From the NCBI GenBank assembly GCA_036553725.1, contig DATBOO010000204.1, positions 1 to 64,000 of the forward strand: a stretch of DNA of 64,000 nucleotides, written 5' to 3'. The stretch comes from Bog-756 sp036553725 (GTDB taxonomy: Bacteria; Actinomycetota; Acidimicrobiia; Acidimicrobiales; RAAP-2). The notes beneath the pieces are model-generated. The model searched no databases. It was given only the letters and a program-made list of their open reading frames with translations, and was not told where the DNA came from. Shown here one piece after another: positions 25,682 through 34,168 of this stretch (positions are counted from its first letter, which is position 1; each line of letters opens with the position of its first letter). The position numbers were made by a program, and so were the translations under genes.

Positions 25682-25718
25682 GCCGCTCCGGACCTCACCC
25701 CCCGAGGTCCGGAGCGGC
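25682..25718. terminator. 15-bp perfect hairpin, terminator-like
   Basis: GCCGCTCCGGACCTC, a 7-nt loop, then the exact complement GAGGTCCGGAGCGGC. This is the strongest stem-loop I found in the window. It is not followed by a T-run (next bases TCCACATC), so it is terminator-like or an RNA-stabilising structure. Confidence 0.55.
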
Positions 25719-25768
25719 TCCACATCTCGAAGTGCACTCGACGTCCTGGGAGCGGAGCCAACAGGTTC

Positions 25769-25784
25769 TGTCACCATCGTGACT
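25769..25784. promoter_or_regulatory. Crp/Fnr-like site 2, TGTCA-N6-TGACT
   Basis: TGTCACCATCGTGACT, ending exactly 85 nt before ATG 25869. It also contains the perfect inverted repeat GTCAC-N4-GTGAC. Near-copy of site 1 at 25392. Confidence 0.5.
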
Positions 25785-25868
25785 GACAAGCGGGAAGCAG
25801 GGGCGCATCATCGTATGAGTCGGATCTCACAATAGAGCTCCCTCGAGCCAACGAAAGGACAGTTGATC

Positions 25869-26363
25869 ATGCGTGATTTTGGTGGGCGCATCGACGAGCG
25901 AATCGCAGTATTGCGGAGTATGAGATTGTTTTCGGGCTGCAACAAGGAACAGCTCCGGCACATCCGGTCGTTGACGACGATGATGAGAATGCCACGGGGT
26001 ACCGTCCTGATCGCAGAGGACACACCGGGCCAGGAGTTCTTCATCGTGGTGGAAGGGACGGCCACCGCCTCTCGACACGGTTGGTGGCTCGCCGATTTCG
26101 GCCCGGGATCCTTCTTCGGTGAACTGGCCCTGCTCGACCACGGCCAGCGGACGGCGACGGTGGTGGCCGCCACCGAGATGTGTGTCCTGGTGATCTCCCG
26201 GGTCGAGTTCTGGTCCCTGCAGGGATCGGCGCCGTCGTTTGCGCACAAGCTGCTCGTGGAGTTGGGAGTGCGGCTCCGCCGCACCGACGACCTCCTCGAC
26301 GAAGAGTCGGCCTCGGCCTGGTCTCTCCGGCCCTTGGCCGCAATCGGCGCCACCGGGTGCTGA
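25869..26363 (+). CDS. Stand-alone cyclic-nucleotide-binding domain protein
   Basis: 164-residue protein consisting of little more than one cNMP-binding beta roll: IAVLRSMRLFSGCNKEQL at the start, MPRGTVLIAEDTPGQEFFIV, and a phosphate-binding cassette FFGELALLDHGQRTATV, whose Glu and Arg-Thr match cAMP-binding members. There is no DNA-binding or membrane domain, so it may act as a cyclic-nucleotide buffer or a protein-interaction switch. ATG 25869 is preceded by AAAGGA at about 9 nt; a TTG at 25863 is an alternative. The gene lies behind Crp-like site 2 and so may answer to the Crp/Fnr regulator upstream. The cassette looks more complete than that of the neighbouring regulator. Confidence 0.85.
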   Translation: MRDFGGRIDERIAVLRSMRLFSGCNKEQLRHIRSLTTMMRMPRGTVLIAEDTPGQEFFIVVEGTATASRHGWWLADFGPGSFFGELALLDHGQRTATVVAATEMCVLVISRVEFWSLQGSAPSFAHKLLVELGVRLRRTDDLLDEESASAWSLRPLAAIGATGC

Positions 26364-26399
26364 GCGCCCCGGACCGGATCGACCGAGGCGATCAGCGGG

Positions 26400-27965
26400 T
26401 CACAGCAGCGAGGGGATGACCGCTTCGATCACGTTCGGGCCGGGTGAGGCCAGCGCACGCGCCAGCTGATCGGCGAATTCCTCGCTGGTCCCCGCCCGTG
26501 CCGCCTGCAGACCGAATCCCTCGGCCAGGTGGACGAAGTCGATGGACGGCCTCCCGAGGTCGAGCATGTCCCGTGCCCGGGGGCCGGCGGTGTCCGCCCC
26601 GACCCGGTCGAGCTCCATGTTGAGCACGGCGTACGAGTGGTTGTTGAGCAGGATGGTGGTCACATCGAGGCCCTCGCGGGCCATGGTCCACCACGATTGC
26701 AGCGTGTAGAGGGCACTCCCGTCGGCCTCGAGGGCCACCACCCGCCGGTCGGGCGCGGCCACCGCCGCCCCCACGGCCACCGGCAGTCCCTGGCCGATGG
26801 CCCCCCCGGTCAGGCAGAGCCAGTCATGAGGCGGAGCGCCGCTGGTGGCGCCGGGGGCGAACAGCCCCGAGGTGTTCCCTTCGTCCGACACGATGGCCCC
26901 CTCGGGCAGGAGGGCGCCGAGCACCTGGCACACGCTCTGCGCGGTCAGCGGGCCGGTGGGCAGCCCGGGAGTACCGGCCTGCTGGCGGGGGGCGGCTCCC
27001 GGCTCCACCCCGAGCAGCCCGGCCAGCCCCGCCGCCGCCGCCCCCACGTCCTCCGGCTCTGCGGCCAGGGGGTGCACCGTGCATCCCTCCGGCACCAGGT
27101 CGCTCGGCTTGCCCGGGTAGGCGAAGAACGACACCGGCGACTTGGCGTCGACCAGCACCAGGTGCCGGACGCCCTCGAGCTGCATGGCGGTGAACTCGGC
27201 CAGGTAGGCCAGCCGCTCCACCGGGGGCCGGCCCGCCCCCCGTTCGAGCCGCGCCGGGAAGGTCTCGGCGAAGAACTTGGCGCCGGTGGCGGCGGCGATG
27301 TCCGCCGCCACCCCGAGCGTCGGCCCGGAGCAGGCCCGGCCCCCGATGAGGAGGGCGGCGGGCTCTCCGGACCGGAGGGCCTCGGCCGTGGCGGCCAGGA
27401 GGTCCTCGTCCGGCGCCGCGCCACCCGGAGGGAGCGTCGGCCCCGGCCCGCACACAGCCTCCCCCCCGTCCGACCATGACACATCGGCGGGGAGGATCAG
27501 CGTGGCCACCGAGCCGGGAGGGCCCGCCGCCGCGGCCAGGGCCGCCACCGCGTCCGCGCCCAGGCCGGCCGTCGACCCGGAGGTCCGGACGAAGGTCGAG
27601 ACGTTGCGGGCCACCGTCTCGATGTCCGACTGCAGCTGGGCGTCGTAGCGCCGGTGGGAGGTGGCGTGGTCGCCGACGATGTTGACCACCGGGCTGCGGG
27701 CCCGCCGGGCGTTGTGGAGGTTGGCGAGCCCGTTGCCGAGCCCCGGGCCCAGGTGGAGCAGGGTCGCCGCCGGCCGGCCGGACAGGCGGGCATACCCGTC
27801 GGCGGCACCCGTGGCCACCCCCTCGAACACCGCCAGCACGCTGTGCATGTCGGTGACATCGTCCAGCGCCGCCACGAAGTGCATCTCCGAGGTGCCCGGG
27901 TTCATGAAGCAGGTGTCGACCCCGTGGTCCACCAGGGTGCGGATCAGCGCCTCGGCTCCGTTCAC
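26400..27965 (-). CDS. ThDP-dependent enzyme, acetolactate synthase/2-ketoacid decarboxylase type
   Basis: 521-residue thiamine-diphosphate enzyme. Activating Glu48 lies in VFEGVATGAADGYAR; the middle domain (~190-320) is the FAD/Rossmann-like domain; the ThDP motif is EADGSALYTLQSWWT ... LLNN near residues 410-440 (GDGS...NN pattern). Members include acetolactate synthase and benzoylformate or phenylpyruvate-type decarboxylases; no regulatory subunit is nearby, which favours a catabolic decarboxylase or carboligase. GTG 27965 is preceded by GGGGAG and overlaps the stop of the upstream FAD-oxidase gene by 4 nt (GTGA), so the two are translationally coupled. Confidence 0.9.
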   Translation of the reverse strand: MNGAEALIRTLVDHGVDTCFMNPGTSEMHFVAALDDVTDMHSVLAVFEGVATGAADGYARLSGRPAATLLHLGPGLGNGLANLHNARRARSPVVNIVGDHATSHRRYDAQLQSDIETVARNVSTFVRTSGSTAGLGADAVAALAAAAGPPGSVATLILPADVSWSDGGEAVCGPGPTLPPGGAAPDEDLLAATAEALRSGEPAALLIGGRACSGPTLGVAADIAAATGAKFFAETFPARLERGAGRPPVERLAYLAEFTAMQLEGVRHLVLVDAKSPVSFFAYPGKPSDLVPEGCTVHPLAAEPEDVGAAAAGLAGLLGVEPGAAPRQQAGTPGLPTGPLTAQSVCQVLGALLPEGAIVSDEGNTSGLFAPGATSGAPPHDWLCLTGGAIGQGLPVAVGAAVAAPDRRVVALEADGSALYTLQSWWTMAREGLDVTTILLNNHSYAVLNMELDRVGADTAGPRARDMLDLGRPSIDFVHLAEGFGLQAARAGTSEEFADQLARALASPGPNVIEAVIPSLL

Positions 27966-29365
27966 CGGTTCTCCCCGGAGGCGAGGGACAGGTCGAAGAT
28001 GGTGCCCGGGTTGAGGATCCCGTGCGGGTCGAACGCCATCTTGATCCGGCGCATGAGGTCGAGCTTGACCGGATCCTCCAGCTCGGCCAGGTACGAGCGC
28101 TTCTGGGTGCCGATCCCGTGCTCGCCCGACACCGCCCCGCCCAGCAGGATTCCGGCGCCGATCACATCGCGCAGGAGCCGGTGGCGGACCTCGTCGTCGG
28201 GCTGCCACACCGAGAGATGGACGTTGCCGTCGCCGGCGTGTCCGCACCCGACCACCAGCGAGGCGGTGTCGGCGGCCAAGCCGCCGACGGTGGCCAGCAG
28301 GGCGGGGATCGAGGCCCTGGGCACGACCACGTCCACTATGTCGTCGGCACCGTTCGCCTTGGCCGCCCAGAACGCCCGCTCCCGGGCCCCGACCAGCTCC
28401 ACTCCGGCCTGGTCCGGGAGGACGTAGACCTCGAGCGCGCCGAGCTCGCCCAGCTGCCCGGCCAATCCCGCGGTGTCCTCCTCCAGGCGCGACGCGTGGT
28501 GGCTCTCGAGGACGACCAACAGATAGGCCAGGGCCCGCTCCCGGACATCGTCGGGAACCCCGAGGTCGATGCCGGCGTTGGCAGTGATGCCCGCCATGGA
28601 CACCACGTCGATGTACTCGACCATCAGGGGCCCGACGCCGCTGGCCACGATGGGCGAGACCGCCGACGCGATCTGGTCGAGCGACTCGAACGGGGCCAGC
28701 ACCGTGGCCTGGAACCCGGGCCGGGGATGCAGCCGGAGTACCGCCCGGGTGACGAAGGCGAGCGTCCCCTCCGACCCGATCACCAGCTGGGTGAGGTCGT
28801 AGCCGCTGGTCGACTTCACGAACTTCCCCCCGGCGGTGATCACCTCGCCGGTGCCCAGCACGGCCTGGATCCCGAGGACGTGGTGACGGGTCACGCCGTA
28901 CTTGACCGCCCGCATCCCCCCGGCGTTGGTGGCCACATTGCCGCCCAGGCTGGCCGACTGCTCGCCGGGGAACACCGGGTAGATCAGCCCGTGCGGGGCC
29001 AGGGCCTCGTCGAGCCCGGCCAGCGTCAGCCCGGGCTCGACCACGGCCACGTGGTTGGCGGTGTCGATCTCGAGGATGCGGTTCATCCGCTCGAACGAGA
29101 CCACCACGCCGCCTTCCACCGGGACGCAGGCGCCCGACAGCCCGGTGCCCGCGCCGCGTGGCGTGAGGGGGACCCCCTCGGCTGCGGCCGCCGTGACGAT
29201 GGCCGCCACCTCCTCGGTCGAGGCCGGGCGGACGACGGCCAGCGGACGGACGGAGGTGCCGCCCAGAGCCTCGTCGTGCGTGACGTCCTCGTTGATGCCG
29301 GCGCCGCGGTCGACGTTCGGCTCCCCCACGATGCCGATGAGCAGATCGTCGATCACCGCCGCCAC
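27962..29365 (-). CDS. FAD-linked 2-hydroxyacid oxidase/dehydrogenase (GlcD/D-lactate type)
   Basis: 467-residue flavoenzyme of the vanillyl-alcohol-oxidase/PCMH fold. The FAD-binding PP-loop region reads VPLTPRGAGTGLSGACVP (residues ~62-80), followed by GGNVATNAGGMRAVKYG and IGSEGTLAFVTRAVLRL. The C-terminal cap has GCGHAGDGNVHLSVW and VSGEHGIGTQKR, with the His residues typical of glycolate/lactate dehydrogenases. It oxidises a 2-hydroxyacid to a 2-ketoacid. Starts at GTG 29365 (AGGCGA upstream) or 29356 are possible. It overlaps the ThDP enzyme gene by 4 nt, so its ketoacid product may be that enzyme's substrate (inference). Confidence 0.9.
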   Translation of the reverse strand: MAAVIDDLLIGIVGEPNVDRGAGINEDVTHDEALGGTSVRPLAVVRPASTEEVAAIVTAAAAEGVPLTPRGAGTGLSGACVPVEGGVVVSFERMNRILEIDTANHVAVVEPGLTLAGLDEALAPHGLIYPVFPGEQSASLGGNVATNAGGMRAVKYGVTRHHVLGIQAVLGTGEVITAGGKFVKSTSGYDLTQLVIGSEGTLAFVTRAVLRLHPRPGFQATVLAPFESLDQIASAVSPIVASGVGPLMVEYIDVVSMAGITANAGIDLGVPDDVRERALAYLLVVLESHHASRLEEDTAGLAGQLGELGALEVYVLPDQAGVELVGARERAFWAAKANGADDIVDVVVPRASIPALLATVGGLAADTASLVVGCGHAGDGNVHLSVWQPDDEVRHRLLRDVIGAGILLGGAVSGEHGIGTQKRSYLAELEDPVKLDLMRRIKMAFDPHGILNPGTIFDLSLASGENR

Positions 29366-29499
29366 GCTATCGCCTGGCGCCGTTCGTCCCCGGGCCGACG
29401 CCGGCAGCCCGACAGTGCCTCGAACCCGCCCGTCGAAGATGCCGGAGAGGCGACGAGCCGGACCGGGCCCCCTCCGTACGGCAACGGTAAGGTGCCCGC

Positions 29500-32400
29500 G
29501 TGAGCACTCCGCTCTACCGCGGGCCTGGTTGCGGCGCCCCGGGCTGCCGGCGGGCACTGGTCCTCGTGGAGGTCCTGCTGGTGGTGGCCGGGGTGCTGGC
29601 CTCCGGTCTGTCCGACCCGACCCGGGCGGCGGCATCGGGGCCGACGGGCCGGTCCATCCGCCCGATCTCCCCGGTCGATCTCTCCACGCCGATGGACATG
29701 GCCGGCGGCGCAGCCGAGCAGTCGGCCGTGGTGCGCTCGGGCGACGCCCGCATCGAGGTGCTCAGCCCGACACTCCTGCGCCTCGAGTACTCGCCGTCGG
29801 GCAACTTCGAGAACAGCCCGACCGTCAACGCCCTGGATCGGCGGATGCCGGTGCCGAGATTCACCACGCAGGTCTCGCACGGCTGGCTCACCATCCAGAC
29901 CGCTCGAGCCACCCTCCGCTACCGGGTGGGCTCGGGACCGTTCACACCGGCCAACACGTCACTGCGGATGGCGGTAGGCAACCAGGTGAGCACCGTCGGC
30001 CCCACGTGGGAGTGGGAGTGCCCGTTCGACCAGACCTGCCAGGCGGGGGCGGCGGCGTTGCAGGGCGGGGCCTCGCTCAGCCAGGCCTTGGGCGGGTACC
30101 AGAGCAGCGCCGGGTACGTGGGCTCCCTGGCCCGACCGGGGGCCGGCGCCACCTGGCATGTCCTGGGCGCGCCGGCGGGCCCGGCGTCCCTGTCCGTCCG
30201 CTACTCGAACCAGATGGGCGCTCCCACCTCGGCGGTCCCGCACACCCTCGACCTGGTGGTCAACGGGCAACTGGTCACGACGCTGGTGGCCGCACCGACC
30301 ACGAGCGCGGCGCCGTGGTCGACGGTCACCACTACTGCCTCCCTCGAGGCTGGCACCAACTCGGTGGGGGTGGTCTGCGACCCGGGCAACAGCTGCAACG
30401 TGGGCGTCGACACCCTGAGCGTCGGGCCCGCGGCCCCCGCATCCGACCTTGACTCCGACCCCCCTTCCACCCCGGCCTCCTCCCCGGCCGGGGGCGCCGC
30501 GCTGGGCGGGTGGATCCGGGGCTTCGACACCTTCACCTACGGTCCCGGCAACATCACCTGTCCACCGGGGACCGCCGGTGCGGCGGCCACGGCGGTGAAT
30601 GCGGGGGACACCTGCCAGGCCGCGCTGGAGCCGATGCACACCGACGGACTGCTCGACACGGCCGGGTGGCGGCTGGTCGACGACACCCGCAGCGCGACCT
30701 GGACACGGCAGGGATGGGTCCGGCCCCGCAGCCCGGGCGGTGACGTGGAGGACGGGTACCTGTTCGCCTACGGCCACGACTACGCCGGAGCGCTGCGCAC
30801 CTTCGCCCGGCTGACCGGCCCAGCCCCGCTGCTCCCCCGCAGCATCTTCGGGGTGTGGTACTCGGACTACACCCCGTACTCCAGTGCGTCGATCCAGGGT
30901 TCGCTGTACCCCGCCTTCCGGGCGGACCGGGTGCCCCTCGACACGCTGTCGCTCGACACCGAGTGGAAGGCCCCCAACAGCTGGAACGGATGGGAGTGGA
31001 ACCCCACCCTGTTCCCCGACCCGGGGTCCTTTCTGAAGTGGGCCCGCTCACGCGGCATCGACGTCACCTTGAACATCCACTCCAGCATCGACGACGGCGA
31101 CCCCCGGCTGCCTGCCGCCCAGCGCCTCGCCGGGGCGCCGTTGGCCTCGTCGAGCTGCACCTTCGGCCCATGCAAGGTCTGGGACTGGAGCTCGGTGCCC
31201 CAGGCCGAGTCGAATTTCGCCCTGCAGCAGAGCTTCCGGCACCAGGGGGTGGCGTTCTGGTGGTTGGACTGGTGCTGTGACGAGTCGATCGTGTCCATGC
31301 CGGGGCTCACCCCGGACGCGTGGATTGGACACCTCTACGCCCAGGAGATGGACAACCTGGGCCAGCGGGGCTTCGTCCTGGCTCGCATCGGCTCGTCGAA
31401 CGACTTCCCGCAACAGGTGTACCCGGCCGGGCCGTGGTCCGACCACACCTCGGCCATCGCCTTCACCGGTGATGCCTGGGGCACGTGGAACACGTTGGCC
31501 CAAGAGGCCGCGCTCACTCCCGCGGAGGCCACCATCGGCCAGCCTTACGTGAGTGACGACATCGGCAGCTACCTGGGCGGCCCGCACAGTGCGCCCCAGG
31601 TCCCGGCCGACTTGTACGCCCGGTGGGTGCAGCTCGGGACGTTCCAGCCGATCCTCCGGCTCCACTCGGCCAACGGGAACCGGCTGCCATGGCAGTTCCC
31701 CCAACCGGTGCGGGGCATCGCCGACAACTTCCTCCGCCTCCGCGAGGCCCTGATCCCGTACACGTACACGCTGGCAGCCCAGGCCCACCGCGCCGGTCTC
31801 CCCATGGCGCAGCCGCTCTATCTCGACTACCCCGGACAGGCGGCCGCGTACTCGCACCCAGGGGAGTACCTCTATGGCTCGGACATGCTGGTGGCGCCGG
31901 TCACCTCCCCGGGCCCCGTGGCCGACACCACCGTGTGGTTGCCGCCGGGACGTTGGGTCGACTACTTCACCGGGGCCACCTTCACCGGCCCCCTCACCAC
32001 CGCCCTGGCGGTGCCCCTGGACCGCATGCCGGTGTTCGTACGCGCCGGCGGCATCATCACCGAACAGCCGTCCTCCACCAGCCCCTCGGCAGCCGCAGAT
32101 CGCAGCGTGGTCAAGGTCTTCCCGGGGTCCGATGGGGCCTTCGACCTCTACGGCGACCACGGATCGGGGCTCGGGTACGAACACGGGCAGTCCACCAATA
32201 CTCCGATCACCGACTCCGTCGGGCGTGCCGGCTCCGCCGGGCCCGGCCCGGGCACCCGGGCCGCCCGGGTCACCATCGGTCCGGCCCGAGGCCACTACCC
32301 GGGACAGCCGAGCTCGGTCGGCTACCGCCTCGAGCTGGTCGACGTCACGCCACCCTCCCGGGTGACATTGAACGGGCGCCAAATCGACCACCTGCCGTCA

Positions 32401-32550
32401 CCTTCCGGCGCTCCGGGCTGGTACTACCAGGCCGACGCGGCCACCGTGGTGGTCAACACGCCGTCACTCACCACCACCCGGGCCATCACCGTGGAGGCGC
32501 CGGGTGCCCTGCCGGTCGATCGACCCGAGCCGCCGGCCACCGCGTCCTGA
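29500..32550 (+). CDS. Secreted GH31 alpha-glycosidase with carbohydrate-binding insert
   Basis: 1016-residue exported enzyme. A long N-terminal hydrophobic segment (about 20-42) acts as signal peptide or anchor. A beta-sandwich N-terminal domain is interrupted at ~185-310 by a CBM35-like insert (WHVLGAPAGPASLSVRYSN ... TTASLEAGTNSVGVVCDPG). The barrel follows with LDTEWKAPNSWNGWEWNP, and FWWLDW contains Asp590, the expected nucleophile. Several Cys pairs (CSTFGPC-like, WCCDE) suggest disulfides outside the cell. Later HSANGNRLPWQF and the C-terminal beta domains complete the family. Specificity (glucosyl, xylosyl, galactosyl) is not readable. GTG 29500 has AAGGTG upstream. It is divergent from the FAD oxidase. 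Confidence 0.9.
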   Translation: MSTPLYRGPGCGAPGCRRALVLVEVLLVVAGVLASGLSDPTRAAASGPTGRSIRPISPVDLSTPMDMAGGAAEQSAVVRSGDARIEVLSPTLLRLEYSPSGNFENSPTVNALDRRMPVPRFTTQVSHGWLTIQTARATLRYRVGSGPFTPANTSLRMAVGNQVSTVGPTWEWECPFDQTCQAGAAALQGGASLSQALGGYQSSAGYVGSLARPGAGATWHVLGAPAGPASLSVRYSNQMGAPTSAVPHTLDLVVNGQLVTTLVAAPTTSAAPWSTVTTTASLEAGTNSVGVVCDPGNSCNVGVDTLSVGPAAPASDLDSDPPSTPASSPAGGAALGGWIRGFDTFTYGPGNITCPPGTAGAAATAVNAGDTCQAALEPMHTDGLLDTAGWRLVDDTRSATWTRQGWVRPRSPGGDVEDGYLFAYGHDYAGALRTFARLTGPAPLLPRSIFGVWYSDYTPYSSASIQGSLYPAFRADRVPLDTLSLDTEWKAPNSWNGWEWNPTLFPDPGSFLKWARSRGIDVTLNIHSSIDDGDPRLPAAQRLAGAPLASSSCTFGPCKVWDWSSVPQAESNFALQQSFRHQGVAFWWLDWCCDESIVSMPGLTPDAWIGHLYAQEMDNLGQRGFVLARIGSSNDFPQQVYPAGPWSDHTSAIAFTGDAWGTWNTLAQEAALTPAEATIGQPYVSDDIGSYLGGPHSAPQVPADLYARWVQLGTFQPILRLHSANGNRLPWQFPQPVRGIADNFLRLREALIPYTYTLAAQAHRAGLPMAQPLYLDYPGQAAAYSHPGEYLYGSDMLVAPVTSPGPVADTTVWLPPGRWVDYFTGATFTGPLTTALAVPLDRMPVFVRAGGIITEQPSSTSPSAAADRSVVKVFPGSDGAFDLYGDHGSGLGYEHGQSTNTPITDSVGRAGSAGPGPGTRAARVTIGPARGHYPGQPSSVGYRLELVDVTPPSRVTLNGRQIDHLPSPSGAPGWYYQADAATVVVNTPSLTTTRAITVEAPGALPVDRPEPPATAS

Positions 32551-32600
32551 ACTGGGCAGGGCGCACTCAGTGGTGCTACACCCGCGCCTCCGCTGCGTTA

Positions 32601-32616
32601 CTGTCGTGAACGACAG
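32601..32616. promoter_or_regulatory. 16-bp palindrome upstream of the second fucosidase, candidate operator
   Basis: CTGTCGT-GA-ACGACAG is a perfect 7-bp inverted repeat. It overlaps a second one, GAACG-N8-CGTTC. It lies 51 nt after the GH31 stop and 107 nt before ATG 32723, the usual place for a LacI/GntR-type operator of a sugar gene. Confidence 0.5.
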
Positions 32617-32722
32617 AGGACGTTCAGCACCCCGTCCTCGATGACGGGTCGCTACTTCTTGGCATCGCGGGTAGTCCGACGACGACCGGATTCGGGATCG
32701 ACGAGGGAACGGTGGAGGCCGG

Positions 32723-34168
32723 ATGGCCGGTGCCCGTGCACAACTGAAGGCGCTGCGCCGGAGGGTGATCCCCCAGTGGTGGAGAGACGCCAAGCTGGGG
32801 ATCTTCGTGCACTGGACACCGGCGTCGGTCCCGGGCTTCGCCCCGGTGCATGCCGGTATCGGCGAGTTGCTGCGGTCGAACGAGCCAGACGCACTGAAGC
32901 ACTCGCCGTACACCGAGTGGTACGAGAACTCGCTTCGGTTCCCGGACAGCGCCGTGTCCCGCCACCACCGGGCAACCTATGGTGACCGGGAGTATGCGGA
33001 GTTCGCACGGGATTGGGAGCAGGGGCTCGAGCTCTGGAACCCGGAGCGGTGGGCCGCCGCCTTCCGCGACGCCGGTGCACAGTACGTCGTACTGGTGGCG
33101 AAGCACGCCGACGGCTACTGCCTGTGGCCCACCGACACCCCCAATCCCCATCGGGACCACTGGCACAGTCGACGAGACGTCGTGGGCGAGCTGTCGGACG
33201 CGGTCCGCGGTGCCGGACTCAGGTTCGGCATCTACTACTGCGGGGGGTTCGACTGGACCTTCGACACCACGCCCATCGGTACCATGTCCGATGTCGTCCG
33301 GGCCGTCCCCCGGGGCCACTACCCGGCCTATGCCGAGGCGCAGGTCCGGGAGCTCGTCGACCGCTACCGCCCGAGCGTGCTGTGGAACGACGTGGCCTGG
33401 CCCGCCTCGGGACGGGACCTGTGGCCACTCCTCACCTATTACTACGACGCCGTCCCCGACGGTGTCGTCAATGACCGCTGGATGCCCTGGAGCCCGCTCT
33501 TCGCCGCGTCCCGGGTCGCACTTTTCCGTCGGGCCATCGACGCTGCTGGCCGGCGGACCGCGGTGCGCGACGGTGGGCTCATCCCTCCCGTGCCGCCGCA
33601 CTTCGATTTCCGGACGCCCGAGTACGTGACCCTGCCGGAGATCGAGCGGACACCGTGGGAGTACGTCCGGGGAATGGACCGCAGCTTCGGCTACAACGCC
33701 AACTCTGCTCCCGAGGACTTCGTGTCCAGGGACGACCTGCTCTGGGAGTTCACCGACGTCGTGGCCAAGGGTGGGAACCTCCTCCTGAACGTCGGGCCAC
33801 GCGGCGTCGACGCCTCGATCCCAAGGGAGCAGGCAGATCGGCTCGGTTGGCTGGGCGAGCACATGCTCCTGAATGGCGAGGCCGTCGCGGCGACTCGCCC
33901 GTGGGTGGTGTCGGGATCGACAACGCCCGAAGGCTCCGGCCTGCGGTACACGGCCAGCGCCGACACCGTGTTTGCCTTTCTCCGGGGCCTCCGAACGAGC
34001 GCCACCCTTACCGGCGTTCGATCGACGCCGCTGACGCGTGTCGATCGCCTGGACGGGGGTGCGCTGTCCTGGCGAGACGAGCAAGTAGGTCTCGTCCTCG
34101 AATTCGGAGCGGCTGTGCACACCGAGGGCCCGATCGTTGTCGCGCTACGTGGCGTCGAAGCCAGATAG
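32723..34168 (+). CDS. Alpha-L-fucosidase, GH29 (second copy)
   Basis: 481-residue cytoplasmic GH29 enzyme, clearly paralogous to the one at 18630. Shared landmarks are WWRDAKLGIFVHWTPASVPG near residue 15, VVLVAKHADGYCLWPTDTPN, YYCGGFDWTF and VLWNDVAWPA, with Asp223 as expected nucleophile. A C-terminal beta domain follows (KGGNLLLNVGPRGVDA). ATG 32723 has GGTGGAGG immediately upstream. Base composition is a little less GC-rich than its paralogue and the two diverge along their length, so this is not a recent local duplication. It sits 173 nt after the GH31 gene and behind a palindromic operator candidate. Confidence 0.92.
   Translation: MAGARAQLKALRRRVIPQWWRDAKLGIFVHWTPASVPGFAPVHAGIGELLRSNEPDALKHSPYTEWYENSLRFPDSAVSRHHRATYGDREYAEFARDWEQGLELWNPERWAAAFRDAGAQYVVLVAKHADGYCLWPTDTPNPHRDHWHSRRDVVGELSDAVRGAGLRFGIYYCGGFDWTFDTTPIGTMSDVVRAVPRGHYPAYAEAQVRELVDRYRPSVLWNDVAWPASGRDLWPLLTYYYDAVPDGVVNDRWMPWSPLFAASRVALFRRAIDAAGRRTAVRDGGLIPPVPPHFDFRTPEYVTLPEIERTPWEYVRGMDRSFGYNANSAPEDFVSRDDLLWEFTDVVAKGGNLLLNVGPRGVDASIPREQADRLGWLGEHMLLNGEAVAATRPWVVSGSTTPEGSGLRYTASADTVFAFLRGLRTSATLTGVRSTPLTRVDRLDGGALSWRDEQVGLVLEFGAAVHTEGPIVVALRGVEAR

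Larger units (their letters stand above)
25350..25868. other. 519-nt intergenic region with paired Crp-like sites, small ORF and hairpin
   Basis: Between the Crp/Fnr gene and the stand-alone cNMP-binding gene. It contains two 16-bp palindromes (25392-25407 and 25769-25784), a 23-codon ORF with a good ribosome binding site (25492-25563) and a 15-bp perfect hairpin (25682-25718). It is too long and too structured to be simple spacer. Confidence 0.6.
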
